A stretch of DNA of 17,696 bases, from the NCBI GenBank assembly GCA_030152585.1, contig JASLJC010000079.1:1-17696 (forward strand), in the 5' to 3' direction. The DNA comes from Savagea sp. GTDB taxonomy: Bacteria; Bacillota; Bacilli; Bacillales_A; Planococcaceae. The notes beneath the pieces are model-generated. The model ran no database searches. It saw nothing but the letters and a program-made list of their open reading frames with translations, and was not told where the DNA came from. The position numbers were made by a program, and so were the translations under genes. Below, in pieces: positions 7,816-15,905 of the stretch. Every line of letters starts with the position of its first letter. Positions within the stretch are counted from its first letter, which is position 1.

Positions 7816-7836
7816 GTCGCACATTCCTTTCTCCAT

Positions 7837-9039
7837 TTACTCTTCTTTCGTTACTTCTTCTTCAAATAATAATGGCTCGTCTACTTCTTCTCGCTCTTCT
7901 AAGGTCATATCGTCTAGTAAGCCGTCTAATTCATCCGCGACTTCTTCAAATGCTTCTTCTAATGTCGCTGTTTCTTCTAGCATCACTGGGGGATATAGCC
8001 CTGCTTCTCGAGCATCTGTTTCGCTTTTAATATCGATTTTCCAACCTGTTAACTTTGCAGCAAGGCGCGCATTTTGCCCGCGTTTACCGATCGCAAGTGA
8101 TAACTGATAGTCCGGAACGATGACAGTCGTCGAACGTTCTTCTTCATCTACTGTGACGTGTAATACTTCTGAAGGACTCAATGCATTCGCTACGAATGTC
8201 GCTGGATTTTCAGACCATTCTACAATATCAATTTTTTCGCCACTAAGTTCATCTGAAATTGCTTGAACCCGAGCACCTCGTGAACCAACACATGAACCAA
8301 CTGGATCGACTTGCTCATCTGCTGTATAAACAGATACTTTTGAACGATCGCCTGCTTCACGTGCAATCGATTTAATTTCTACGACTCCATCATAAATTTC
8401 AGGTACTTCCATTTCGAATAGACGACGAAGTAAACCTGGATGTGTACGTGAAACGAAAACTTGAGGTCCTCGTGACGTGCGTTCTACTTTTGTAATATAC
8501 ACTTTAATCCGGTCATGTGGTGCGTAACTTTCTGTTGGGATTTGTTCCCCTTGCGGTAATACTGCTTCAACACGACCGAGCCCAACATATAAATTGTGCG
8601 CATCGAAACGCTCGACGACACCATTTACGATATCTTCTTCACGATCGACATATTCTTCATAAATAATACCACGTTCTGCTTCACGGACGCGTTGTGTAAC
8701 TACTTGTTTAGCGGTTTGGGCAGCAATACGACCGAAATCGCGCGGTGTGACTTCTTGTTCTACAATATCACCCATTTCATAAACGGGATTAATTTCACGC
8801 GCTTCTTCTAGTGTCATTTCTAAACGGTCATCTTCTACTTCTTCTACTACTTCTTTACGTGAAAAAACTTTCATGACGCCAGCGTCCATATTTAAATCAA
8901 TTCGAACGTTTTGCGCTTGGTTAAAATTACGTTTATAAGCTGTAATTAATGCAGCTTCAATGGCTTCAACGAGAATATCTCGTGAAATCCCTTTCTGTTG
9001 TTCTAATGCTACTAATGCATCGAGTAGATCGCTACTCAT
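7837..9039 (-). CDS. nusA: Transcription termination/antitermination factor NusA
   Basis: RNA polymerase-associated factor that stimulates pausing and intrinsic termination. The N-terminal polymerase-binding domain covers about 1-125, S1 about 134-200, KH1 about 230-280 with GSRG at 252-255, and KH2 about 305-345 with GKRG at 318-321. The protein is 400 residues, longer than the roughly 370 of B. subtilis. The excess is a strongly acidic C-terminal tail (about 354-400, mostly Glu, Asp and Leu), so this is the short Firmicute type without the E. coli AR1-AR2 repeats. GGAGTG lies seven bases before the ATG. It follows rimP by 29 bases. The leader of this operon holds a hairpin expected to be a NusA-dependent attenuator, which would make NusA regulate its own synthesis. 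Confidence 0.98.
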   Translation of the reverse strand: MSSDLLDALVALEQQKGISRDILVEAIEAALITAYKRNFNQAQNVRIDLNMDAGVMKVFSRKEVVEEVEDDRLEMTLEEAREINPVYEMGDIVEQEVTPRDFGRIAAQTAKQVVTQRVREAERGIIYEEYVDREEDIVNGVVERFDAHNLYVGLGRVEAVLPQGEQIPTESYAPHDRIKVYITKVERTSRGPQVFVSRTHPGLLRRLFEMEVPEIYDGVVEIKSIAREAGDRSKVSVYTADEQVDPVGSCVGSRGARVQAISDELSGEKIDIVEWSENPATFVANALSPSEVLHVTVDEEERSTTVIVPDYQLSLAIGKRGQNARLAAKLTGWKIDIKSETDAREAGLYPPVMLEETATLEEAFEEVADELDGLLDDMTLEEREEVDEPLLFEEEVTKEE

Positions 9040-9068
9040 GTTTCATCACTCCTACTTTATTTTTACTT

Positions 9069-9539
9069 TTAAAAGTCGATCGCTAAGCGTGCGAGAGCAA
9101 TCTTATCTTTCTCAATCTCGACGTCTACTTTTCTCGTTTTAATTTTAATTGTTACCGTCACTCGTTCTTTCGTGTTTTCGATTAAATATCCTTCAAATTC
9201 TTTCATTCCATTAATCGGTGCATACGTCTTGATGAAAACGTATGATCCGACAGCTTCTTCAAAGTCACTTTCTTTTTTTAATGGGCGTTCTGCACCCGGT
9301 GAAGAAACTTCTAAGAAATAGTTTTGGGGAATCGGATCATGCTCATCGAGTGCATCGCTTAATTTTTCACTTACGAGCGCACATTGATCAATATCGATAT
9401 TGCCTTCTGGTGTATCGACGTAAACACGTAAAAACCAATCTTGTCCTTCTTTTACAAACTCTACGTCTACCAATTCCAATGAAAGTTCATCTACTATTGG
9501 TTCGGTTAACTTCGTTACTTGTTCTGTTACTTTCGTCAT
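9069..9539 (-). CDS. rimP: Ribosome maturation factor RimP
   Basis: Cytoplasmic factor needed for 30S maturation, acting in the S12-dependent assembly branch. The product is 156 residues, close to the B. subtilis YlxS length. Family motifs include LVDVEFVKEGQDWFLRVYVD, the acidic DIDQCALVSEKLSDALDE and NYFLEVSSPGAERPL. The SSPG segment is the family hallmark, and an SH3-like C-terminal domain follows (about 93-156). An AAGGAGG Shine-Dalgarno lies seven bases before the ATG. This is the first gene of the operon behind the promoter at 9640-9668. Its leader includes the attenuator hairpin. Confidence 0.97.
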   Translation of the reverse strand: MTKVTEQVTKLTEPIVDELSLELVDVEFVKEGQDWFLRVYVDTPEGNIDIDQCALVSEKLSDALDEHDPIPQNYFLEVSSPGAERPLKKESDFEEAVGSYVFIKTYAPINGMKEFEGYLIENTKERVTVTIKIKTRKVDVEIEKDKIALARLAIDF

Positions 9540-9577
9540 CCGAAAACCTCCTTAAAAAATGAAAATCGTGTATAGAA

Positions 9578-9610
9578 CAACAGAAAAGAGTGGGCAGTAC
9601 CCACTCTTTT
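9578..9610 (-). terminator. Hairpin with interrupted U-tract: polC terminator and rimP-nusA leader attenuator
   Basis: On the minus strand, AAAAGAGTGGG (9610-9600) pairs perfectly with CCCACTCTTTT (9594-9584) around a five-base loop. The tail is UUUU followed by CUGUUGUUC, so the distal U-tract is broken by C and G. The hairpin lies after polC but also about 23 bases downstream of the predicted rimP promoter start point. Both polC transcripts and nusA-operon transcripts must cross it. In B. subtilis, nusA is controlled by NusA-stimulated termination in its 5' UTR without an antiterminator, and such terminators have weak hairpins or interrupted U-tracts. I see no competing antiterminator here. 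The regulatory role is inferred. Confidence 0.8.
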
Positions 9611-9639
9611 GGCGCATTCCTATCACAAAAGTTAATTCT

Positions 9640-9668
9640 ATCATATCATAGCGTATCTTTTGTTGCAA
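9640..9668 (-). promoter_or_regulatory. Sigma-A promoter of the rimP-nusA-infB operon
   Basis: The minus strand reads TTGCAA (9668-9663), a 17-base spacer, and TATGAT (9645-9640). A TG one base before the -10 makes it an extended -10 promoter. The -10 is the second half of a TATGA-TATGAT direct repeat. The -35 starts 14 bases after the polC stop codon. The start point should be near 9633, giving a leader of about 94 bases before rimP. Confidence 0.88.
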
Positions 9669-9681
9669 ATATCGGCGTTTC

Positions 9682-12600
9682 TTAAAAATCAAATAAACTA
9701 AGTTGGTTCGATTCCGGCATTCCTTCTAAACAGCCGAGTTCTTCCATGTGACCGATGACTGTTTTGGATACGCGACCCCGTTGCTGTAAATCTTCTTTCG
9801 ATAAAAACTCACCGTCTTTACGCGCTTCTACAATTTGTTTCGCTACGTTTGTACCGAGAGAAGGTATCGCATCAAATGGGGGAATTAAAGCATCTCCATC
9901 GATAATGAATTCACTCGCTTCTGAACGATATAAATCTGGTTTTTCAAATCGATAGCCTCGCTCTGTCATCTCTAGAGCGATTTCTAAAACCGTCACTAAG
10001 TTTTTCTCTTTCGGCGAAGCATCGTGACCGAGCGTATCAATTTCTTTAATTTTACTACGTATCGCTGTACTTCCTTGAATAAACGTTAATAAATCGTGAT
10101 CACTTGCACGAACTGTAAAATACGCTGCATAATACATAATCGGATAATGCACTTTAAAATAAGCAATACGTAATGCCATTAAAACGTAAGCCGCTGCGTG
10201 TGCTTTTGGGAACATATATTTAATTTTGTTACATGAGTCGATATACCATTGTGGCACATCATGTTTTCGCATTTCATCTTCCCACTCTTGTTTCAGCCCT
10301 TTTCCTTTTCGGACAAACTCCATAATTTGGAATGCAGTTGAAGGCTCTAATCCTTTATAAATAAGCTCTACCATAATATCGTCTCGACAGCCGATAACTT
10401 CTGATAATACGCACGTTTGATTTTTGATTAATTCTTGTGCATTCCCGAGCCATACGTCAGTTCCGTGAGATAACCCTGATATTTGAACGAGCTCGGAAAA
10501 AGTAGACGGCTTCGTTTCTTCTAACATTTGACGAACGAAACGTGTTCCGAATTCAGGTACCCCGAGTGTTCCTGTTTTACAAGCAATTTGTTCTTCATCT
10601 ACACCTAATGCTTCTGGTGTCGTAAAGAGAGACATGACAGCAGGATCATCTGTTGGTATTGTCAATGGATCAATGCCTGATAAATTTTGAAGCATTCGAA
10701 TCATCGTCGGGTCATCGTGACCGAGAATATCGAGTTTCAGCAAATTATCTTCAATTGAATGGAAATCGAAGTGAGTCGTTTTCCATGCAGCTTCTAAATC
10801 GTTCGCTGGATATTGGATCGGTGTAAAGTCATAAATATCCATCGTATTTGGTACGACGATAATACCGCCTGGGTGTTGGCCAGTACTTCTTTTTACACCC
10901 GAACTACCCCGTACGAGTCGATCAATTTCTGCACCGCGTAAGTCTCGTCCTGTTTCTTCCATATATCCTCGCACATACCCATATGCTGTCTTTTCCGCTA
11001 CTGTTCCGATCGTTCCTGCACGGAAAACGTAATCTTCTCCGAACAATTCCCTCGTATATTCGTGAGCGCGCGGCTGATAATCTCCACTAAAGTTTAAATC
11101 GATATCTGGCACTTTATCTCCTTTGAATCCGAGGAATGTTTCGAACGGGATATCCTGACCGTCTTTCATTAACGGTACATCACATGTCGAACATTTTTTT
11201 CTCGGTAAGTCATAACCTGATGCGACTGAACCATCTGTGAAAAATTCACTTTCGTGACACGTAGGACATACGTAATGCGGTGGCAAAGGATTTACTTCTG
11301 TAATGTCCATTAACGTTGCGACGAGAGAAGAACCAACAGAACCACGCGAACCGACAAGATAGCCATCTTCTAATGATTGTTTGACTAATTTATGTGAAAT
11401 CAAATAAATCACAGCGAAACCGTTATCGATAATCGACGTGAGTTCCTTTTCAATTCGTTTCGTAACAATTTCAGGTAATGTATCACCGTAAATTTCATGC
11501 GCTTTAGAATACGTTAATTGTTTCACTTCTTCTTCTGCACCTTCAATTTCAGGTGTGTATAAATCGTCTTTAATTACTTTGACATCGTCAATCATGTCAG
11601 CGATTTTACGCGTATTCGTTACGACAATTTCTTTAGCCTCTTCTTCTCCTAAAAAATCAAACGCTTCTAACATTTCTTCCGTCGTTAAAAAATGAGTTTC
11701 TGGTAGTTGAACGCGATTTAACGGGTTTGCTCCTCCTTGTGAGCGAATCAACACTTCCCGATACGCTTTATCAGTCGGATCGACATAACGACCGTTACTC
11801 GTCGCACATAACGGGATGTTTAATTTCCGACTTACTTTGACCATCTTTCGTATAATATCTTCTAAATTCCATTCATCTTGAATGAGTTCTCTTTCAATAA
11901 GCGGAGTATAAACCGCTTTCGGGTGGACTTCTATATAATCATAAAAAGAGGCAACGTCTGCTGCTTCTTCTTCTGACTTTTGCATAAATGCTTCAAAAAC
12001 TTCTCCGTTTTCATTTCCTGATCCGACGAGTAATCCTTCTCGATGTTCGATTAATACAGATCTCGGAATTCTCGGTACACGATAAAAGTAATCAATATGT
12101 GCATAAGAAACGAGTTTAAATAAATTTTTCAACCCTGTATCGTTTTGGACGAGTAAATTACATTTAAACGGACGTGAGCGCTTATACGACGAAGTATCAT
12201 CAATTTCTTTATTTACAGCATCTAACGTCGTGACGCCACGTTCGAGTAAATCATCTAAAAACTTTAAAAATAAAGCAGCCGTCGCTTCTGTATCATAAAT
12301 CGCGCGGTGATGTTGTGTTAATTCAATATTGAATTTTTTAGCTAACGTATTTAAACGGTGACTACGCAACTCTGGATAAAGAACGCGAGCTAATTCTAAC
12401 GTATCGATGACAGGATAAGGCGTCACTTCAATTTTTGCTCGGCGACATGCTTCGTAAAAGAAGCCCATATCGAAAGAAGCATTATGAGCTACCATAACTG
12501 CATCTCCTATAAATGCTACGTATTTTGCAATCATATCCGACACTTCAGGCGCATTTTGTACCATTTCATCCGTAATACCTGTTAAACGGGTCGTCGTTTC

Positions 12601-14010
12601 GGATAACGGATGGTGTGGATTGGCAAAACTTTCAAACGTATCGATGATTTCACCATCTTTTACTTTCACAGCTGCCAATTCAATAATTGTATCGTATGCA
12701 GCAGATAGTCCTGTCGTTTCAACGTCAAAGACGACGTACGTATCTGTTTGGAGTGGTCGTGGCGCTTCTTCATAAACGATTGGAACGCCATCATCGACGA
12801 TATTGGCTTCCATCCCAAACAACACTTTAATATTATTTGCTCGTCCTGCGTTGTAAGCTTCCGGGAAAGCTTGAACGTTAGAATCATCTGTAATCGCTAC
12901 AGCAGGGTGTCCCCACTTCGCCGCTCTTTCGATAATATCACTCGCTGCGGACACACTATCCATTTGTGTCATTTTCGTATGCATGTGAAGTTCTACTCTT
13001 TTTTCTTCTTCTGCTACTTGATCTTCTCGAACGAATGTAGGAGGAGGCGTAATTTCATTAATATCTCGTGCCATCATGACGAGTTCATTCATATACGTAT
13101 CCATTTGAACCGTCCCTCTTGCACGTACCCACATGCCTGGCTTGGCATGTTCCATAATACTTTCTTCTTCCGTACTATTTGAAAACTTCTTCACGACGAG
13201 AGAGTTCGTATAATCGGTAATTTTCATAATGAAAATAGAACGTTTGCTACGTAAGCGGCGTACTTCTACATCAAATACGTAACCTTGAATGATTACGTTA
13301 CTATCTTCCCCTTCAATATCATCTAACAATGTCGTCGTTCCTTCTCCTCGGATCGGTAAACCAAGTATAAAGGGCCCGTCGGTTCCACTTTCTTCTCTTT
13401 CAGCTAGTTGTTTCATCCGATTTTGCGCTACTTCTTTTGCATATGCCTCTTCTTCCATTTGTTGTTGTCTTAAAAAGGCAAGTCGCTCTGCTTCTTTTTC
13501 CGCTGCGTTCCCTTCAAATCGTTCCGTTTGAATATGAATTGTTGGAAAAGCACAACGTGTATACGCATCTTGAATAAAGGAGCTATATTTTTGCTCGAGC
13601 ATTTTTTCTTCCATTTCACTTTCAACTGGCAAAATGAGTTGATGACCGTTCACTTTCGGTCGTTGTTGTCTTAATGTCATCGCAATGGGAGGTGCTATAT
13701 CTCCTTCAATTTGTTGAAAAATCATCGGCCAATACGACAATATTTGTTCTTCTGTTACTCGATCAACTGTACTTTGAAACGTAACCGCTGTTTGAGCAAT
13801 AGATTGAAACGATTGACGCATCTTTTGAACAAATGTGACATACATTTCAATCGGTAATGGCGCCTGTACGGCAATATGAAATTCCCAATACGGATTATGT
13901 TCATGAACATATACTTTTTGAATATAAGCTTTTTCAAAAAGTCGCATCGTTACATCGTCTGTTAATCCTAACTGCTGTAATAAAATCGTTAACTTTTCTC
14001 TTCCTTCCAT
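9682..14010 (-). CDS. polC: DNA polymerase III alpha subunit PolC, Gram-positive type
   Basis: Replicative DNA polymerase with built-in 3'-5' proofreading. The product is 1442 residues (B. subtilis about 1437). In order: N-terminal domains, a Glu/Gln-rich coiled stretch (about 165-208), an OB domain (about 235-320), a PHP domain split by the exonuclease, then palm, fingers and C-terminal regions, ending NQLSLFDF. Exonuclease residues D429, E431, D514, H568 and D573 are present. Zinc-finger cysteines 915, 918, 940 and 943 are intact. The polymerase Asp pair is D969/D971 in PDIDLNFSG. In the PHP domain, LHMHT (342, 344) and E401 remain, but the usual TDH is TDD (D376) and the usual NVHY is NGRY (R741), so two metal-ligand histidines are absent. 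I chose the ATG at 14010 because GAGGTG lies five bases upstream; the ATG seven codons earlier has no Shine-Dalgarno. Confidence 0.98.
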   Translation of the reverse strand: MEGREKLTILLQQLGLTDDVTMRLFEKAYIQKVYVHEHNPYWEFHIAVQAPLPIEMYVTFVQKMRQSFQSIAQTAVTFQSTVDRVTEEQILSYWPMIFQQIEGDIAPPIAMTLRQQRPKVNGHQLILPVESEMEEKMLEQKYSSFIQDAYTRCAFPTIHIQTERFEGNAAEKEAERLAFLRQQQMEEEAYAKEVAQNRMKQLAEREESGTDGPFILGLPIRGEGTTTLLDDIEGEDSNVIIQGYVFDVEVRRLRSKRSIFIMKITDYTNSLVVKKFSNSTEEESIMEHAKPGMWVRARGTVQMDTYMNELVMMARDINEITPPPTFVREDQVAEEEKRVELHMHTKMTQMDSVSAASDIIERAAKWGHPAVAITDDSNVQAFPEAYNAGRANNIKVLFGMEANIVDDGVPIVYEEAPRPLQTDTYVVFDVETTGLSAAYDTIIELAAVKVKDGEIIDTFESFANPHHPLSETTTRLTGITDEMVQNAPEVSDMIAKYVAFIGDAVMVAHNASFDMGFFYEACRRAKIEVTPYPVIDTLELARVLYPELRSHRLNTLAKKFNIELTQHHRAIYDTEATAALFLKFLDDLLERGVTTLDAVNKEIDDTSSYKRSRPFKCNLLVQNDTGLKNLFKLVSYAHIDYFYRVPRIPRSVLIEHREGLLVGSGNENGEVFEAFMQKSEEEAADVASFYDYIEVHPKAVYTPLIERELIQDEWNLEDIIRKMVKVSRKLNIPLCATSNGRYVDPTDKAYREVLIRSQGGANPLNRVQLPETHFLTTEEMLEAFDFLGEEEAKEIVVTNTRKIADMIDDVKVIKDDLYTPEIEGAEEEVKQLTYSKAHEIYGDTLPEIVTKRIEKELTSIIDNGFAVIYLISHKLVKQSLEDGYLVGSRGSVGSSLVATLMDITEVNPLPPHYVCPTCHESEFFTDGSVASGYDLPRKKCSTCDVPLMKDGQDIPFETFLGFKGDKVPDIDLNFSGDYQPRAHEYTRELFGEDYVFRAGTIGTVAEKTAYGYVRGYMEETGRDLRGAEIDRLVRGSSGVKRSTGQHPGGIIVVPNTMDIYDFTPIQYPANDLEAAWKTTHFDFHSIEDNLLKLDILGHDDPTMIRMLQNLSGIDPLTIPTDDPAVMSLFTTPEALGVDEEQIACKTGTLGVPEFGTRFVRQMLEETKPSTFSELVQISGLSHGTDVWLGNAQELIKNQTCVLSEVIGCRDDIMVELIYKGLEPSTAFQIMEFVRKGKGLKQEWEDEMRKHDVPQWYIDSCNKIKYMFPKAHAAAYVLMALRIAYFKVHYPIMYYAAYFTVRASDHDLLTFIQGSTAIRSKIKEIDTLGHDASPKEKNLVTVLEIALEMTERGYRFEKPDLYRSEASEFIIDGDALIPPFDAIPSLGTNVAKQIVEARKDGEFLSKEDLQQRGRVSKTVIGHMEELGCLEGMPESNQLSLFDF

Positions 14011-14068
14011 TTCCTCACCTCTTTTAGTCATTGTTTCACGGCACTTTACTTTTACATTTATAACGACG

Positions 14069-14107
14069 AAGAAGGGCTCTCCTCGTCATTGACAGGATGC
14101 CCCTCTT
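14069..14107 (-). terminator. Hairpin between proS and polC, possible weak terminator
   Basis: On the minus strand, AAGAGGGGC (14107-14099) pairs with GCCCTTCTT (14077-14069) over nine positions including one G-U. Inside, TCCT pairs with AGGA and GTC with GAC around an AAU loop, giving a long imperfect hairpin. The following bases, CGUCGUUAUAAAUG, are not a good U-tract. It may be a weak or factor-assisted terminator for proS, or an RNA-processing or stability element. I see no convincing promoter for polC in the remaining gap. Confidence 0.5.
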
Positions 14108-14120
14108 TTATTAAATAGTG

Positions 14121-15830
14121 TTACTTTTGCTCGCTAAAAAACGTTTGTAATTTTTCAGTCACTTCTTCTTTTTGCCATTCAACCGTTTCACCGTTATGAC
14201 GGAATTTCACTTCTACGATACCTTCCGCCGCTTTTTTACCGACAGTAATACGAACAGGTAAGCCGATTAAATCGGAATCTGTAAATTTAACACCTGCGCG
14301 TTCTTTACGGTCATCGTATAACACATCATAACGATACGATTCCATAATCGAATATAATTCATCTGCTAATTCTTTTTGTTCTTCTTTTTTATCGTTAATG
14401 ACGATTAAATGGACATCATATGGCGCTAAATGTGCCGGCCACTTTAAACCATCCTCATCATTATATTGTTCTGCTACTGCCGATAATATACGCGATACAC
14501 CAATGCCGTAACAACCCATATGGTAAGGTACGGCACGTCCGTTTTGATCAAGGACTGTCGCTTTCATCGGTTCACTATAGTCCGTATCTAACTTAAATAT
14601 GTGACCGAGCTCAATTCCTTTAGCAAACTGAATTGTACCTTCGCCATCTGGAGAAGGGTCTCCTTCTTGAATAAAACGAATATCTTCATATGAATCAACT
14701 GCAAAGTCACGCTCTGGGTTCACATTCATGTAATGGAAACCGTCTTCATTCGCACCGGTTACTCCATTTACAATGGACTGAATGGCATGATCTGCAATGA
14801 CTTTGACACCGACTGGTAATTTTACCGGTCCTACTGAACCAACATCGCACGATAACAATTCTTGCACCGCATAATGATCTGCAAGTTCGACTTCGTCTGC
14901 TTGAAGTACATTTTTTAATTTAATATCGTTCACTTCGTGGTCTCCCCGACAAAGTACCATGATAAGCTCTTCATCCGCTGAAAAGACGAGTGACTTAATC
15001 GTTCGATCCGCTGATACGTTTAAAAATTCAACGATATCTTCAATCGACTTTTGGTCAGGCGTTGCGATACGTTCAAGTTCTTTCATTTCTTCTTCTGGCT
15101 TTTCATACGTTTGATTCACTTCTGCCATTTCAATGTTCGCTGCGTAATCTGATGAATCACTAAATGCAATCGTATCTTCTCCGATATCGGACAAAGCCAT
15201 AAATTCATGCGTATCCGTCCCACCGATAGAACCACCATCTGCTAGCACACCTCGATAGTTTAATCCGAGACGCGTGAAAATATTTTCGTATGCACTATAC
15301 ATTTCGTGATACTTTTTGTCTAAATCTTCTTCTGTCGTATGGAAAGAGTAAGCATCTTTCATAATAAATTCTCTTCCACGCAATAATCCAAAACGTGGAC
15401 GCGCTTCATCGCGGAATTTCGTTTGAATTTGATAAATCGTTAACGGTAATTGTTTATATGAACGAATCTCATCCCGTAATACCGATGTTATAACTTCTTC
15501 GTGTGTCGGCCCTAACGCAAATTCACGGTTATGACGGTCCGTTAAACGGAAAAGCTCTTGACCGTAGTTGTCCCAACGTCCTGTTTCTTTCCATAATTCC
15601 GCTTGTTGTAATGCAGGCATTAAAACTTCCACTGCACTCGCTTTTTCCATTTCTTCACGAATAATATGTTCGATTTTGTGTAACACTTTACGTGCAAGCG
15701 GTAAAAATGTATACACTCCGCTCGTATTTTGTCGAATAAAACCTGCACGCAATAACAATTGATGCGAACGAATATCTGCACCTGCTGGTGTTTCACGCAT
15801 CGTTGGAATAAATGTTTGTGACTGTTTCAA
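14121..15830 (-). CDS. proS: Prolyl-tRNA synthetase, bacterial type with editing domain
   Basis: Class II aminoacyl-tRNA synthetase that charges tRNA-Pro. The product is 569 residues, about the B. subtilis length. Class II motif 2 is FRDEARPRFGLLRGREF (139-155) and motif 3 is MGCYGIGVSR (438-447). GPTHEE (107-112) belongs to the active site. Between motifs 2 and 3 lies the YbaK-like INS editing domain (about 225-385) that hydrolyses Ala-tRNA-Pro; it keeps K279 in TIKSLVF, the Lys known to matter in the E. coli enzyme. The anticodon-binding domain covers about 470-565. The start codon is TTG at 15830, because MKQSQTFIP aligns with the Bacillus N-terminus and AGGTGG lies nine bases upstream; no closer ATG fits. 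The 73-base gap to rseP is too short for a T-box. Confidence 0.97.
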   Translation of the reverse strand: MKQSQTFIPTMRETPAGADIRSHQLLLRAGFIRQNTSGVYTFLPLARKVLHKIEHIIREEMEKASAVEVLMPALQQAELWKETGRWDNYGQELFRLTDRHNREFALGPTHEEVITSVLRDEIRSYKQLPLTIYQIQTKFRDEARPRFGLLRGREFIMKDAYSFHTTEEDLDKKYHEMYSAYENIFTRLGLNYRGVLADGGSIGGTDTHEFMALSDIGEDTIAFSDSSDYAANIEMAEVNQTYEKPEEEMKELERIATPDQKSIEDIVEFLNVSADRTIKSLVFSADEELIMVLCRGDHEVNDIKLKNVLQADEVELADHYAVQELLSCDVGSVGPVKLPVGVKVIADHAIQSIVNGVTGANEDGFHYMNVNPERDFAVDSYEDIRFIQEGDPSPDGEGTIQFAKGIELGHIFKLDTDYSEPMKATVLDQNGRAVPYHMGCYGIGVSRILSAVAEQYNDEDGLKWPAHLAPYDVHLIVINDKKEEQKELADELYSIMESYRYDVLYDDRKERAGVKFTDSDLIGLPVRITVGKKAAEGIVEVKFRHNGETVEWQKEEVTEKLQTFFSEQK

Positions 15831-15869
15831 TGAAAATGACCACCTTTTCGTATTTACAATTTAATTTTA

Positions 15870-15905
15870 TCTATTATACGCTATTTTCATATTATACGCT
15901 ATTTT
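15870..15905 (-). repeat. Tandem duplication of an 18-bp unit upstream of proS
   Basis: Two adjacent 18-bp units, AAAATAGCGTATAATATG (15905-15888) and AAAATAGCGTATAATAGA (15887-15870), match at 16 of 18 positions. The first unit begins in the rseP stop codon. Each carries a TATAAT box. It looks like a local tandem duplication of promoter sequence. Confidence 0.9.
15873..15896 (-). promoter_or_regulatory. Twin -10 boxes, candidate proS promoter
   Basis: Two perfect TATAAT hexamers lie on the minus strand at 15896-15891 and 15878-15873, exactly 18 bases apart, upstream of proS. Neither has a recognisable -35 at 16-18 bases (ACGATT for the first and TAGCGT for the second), and neither has an extended TG. 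They may be weak or activator-dependent start sites, or chance A+T-rich matches. The predicted leader would be about 35-60 bases. Confidence 0.4.

Noticed and set aside
12748..13531. Plus-strand open frames opposite polC
   Set aside because: polC is continuous and conserved on the minus strand here; the plus-strand products show low-complexity Cys/Phe/Ser bias and no domain.
15831..15903. T-box riboswitch before proS
   Set aside because: The gap is only 73 bases, far too short for a T-box, and it has no terminator hairpin or specifier stem.
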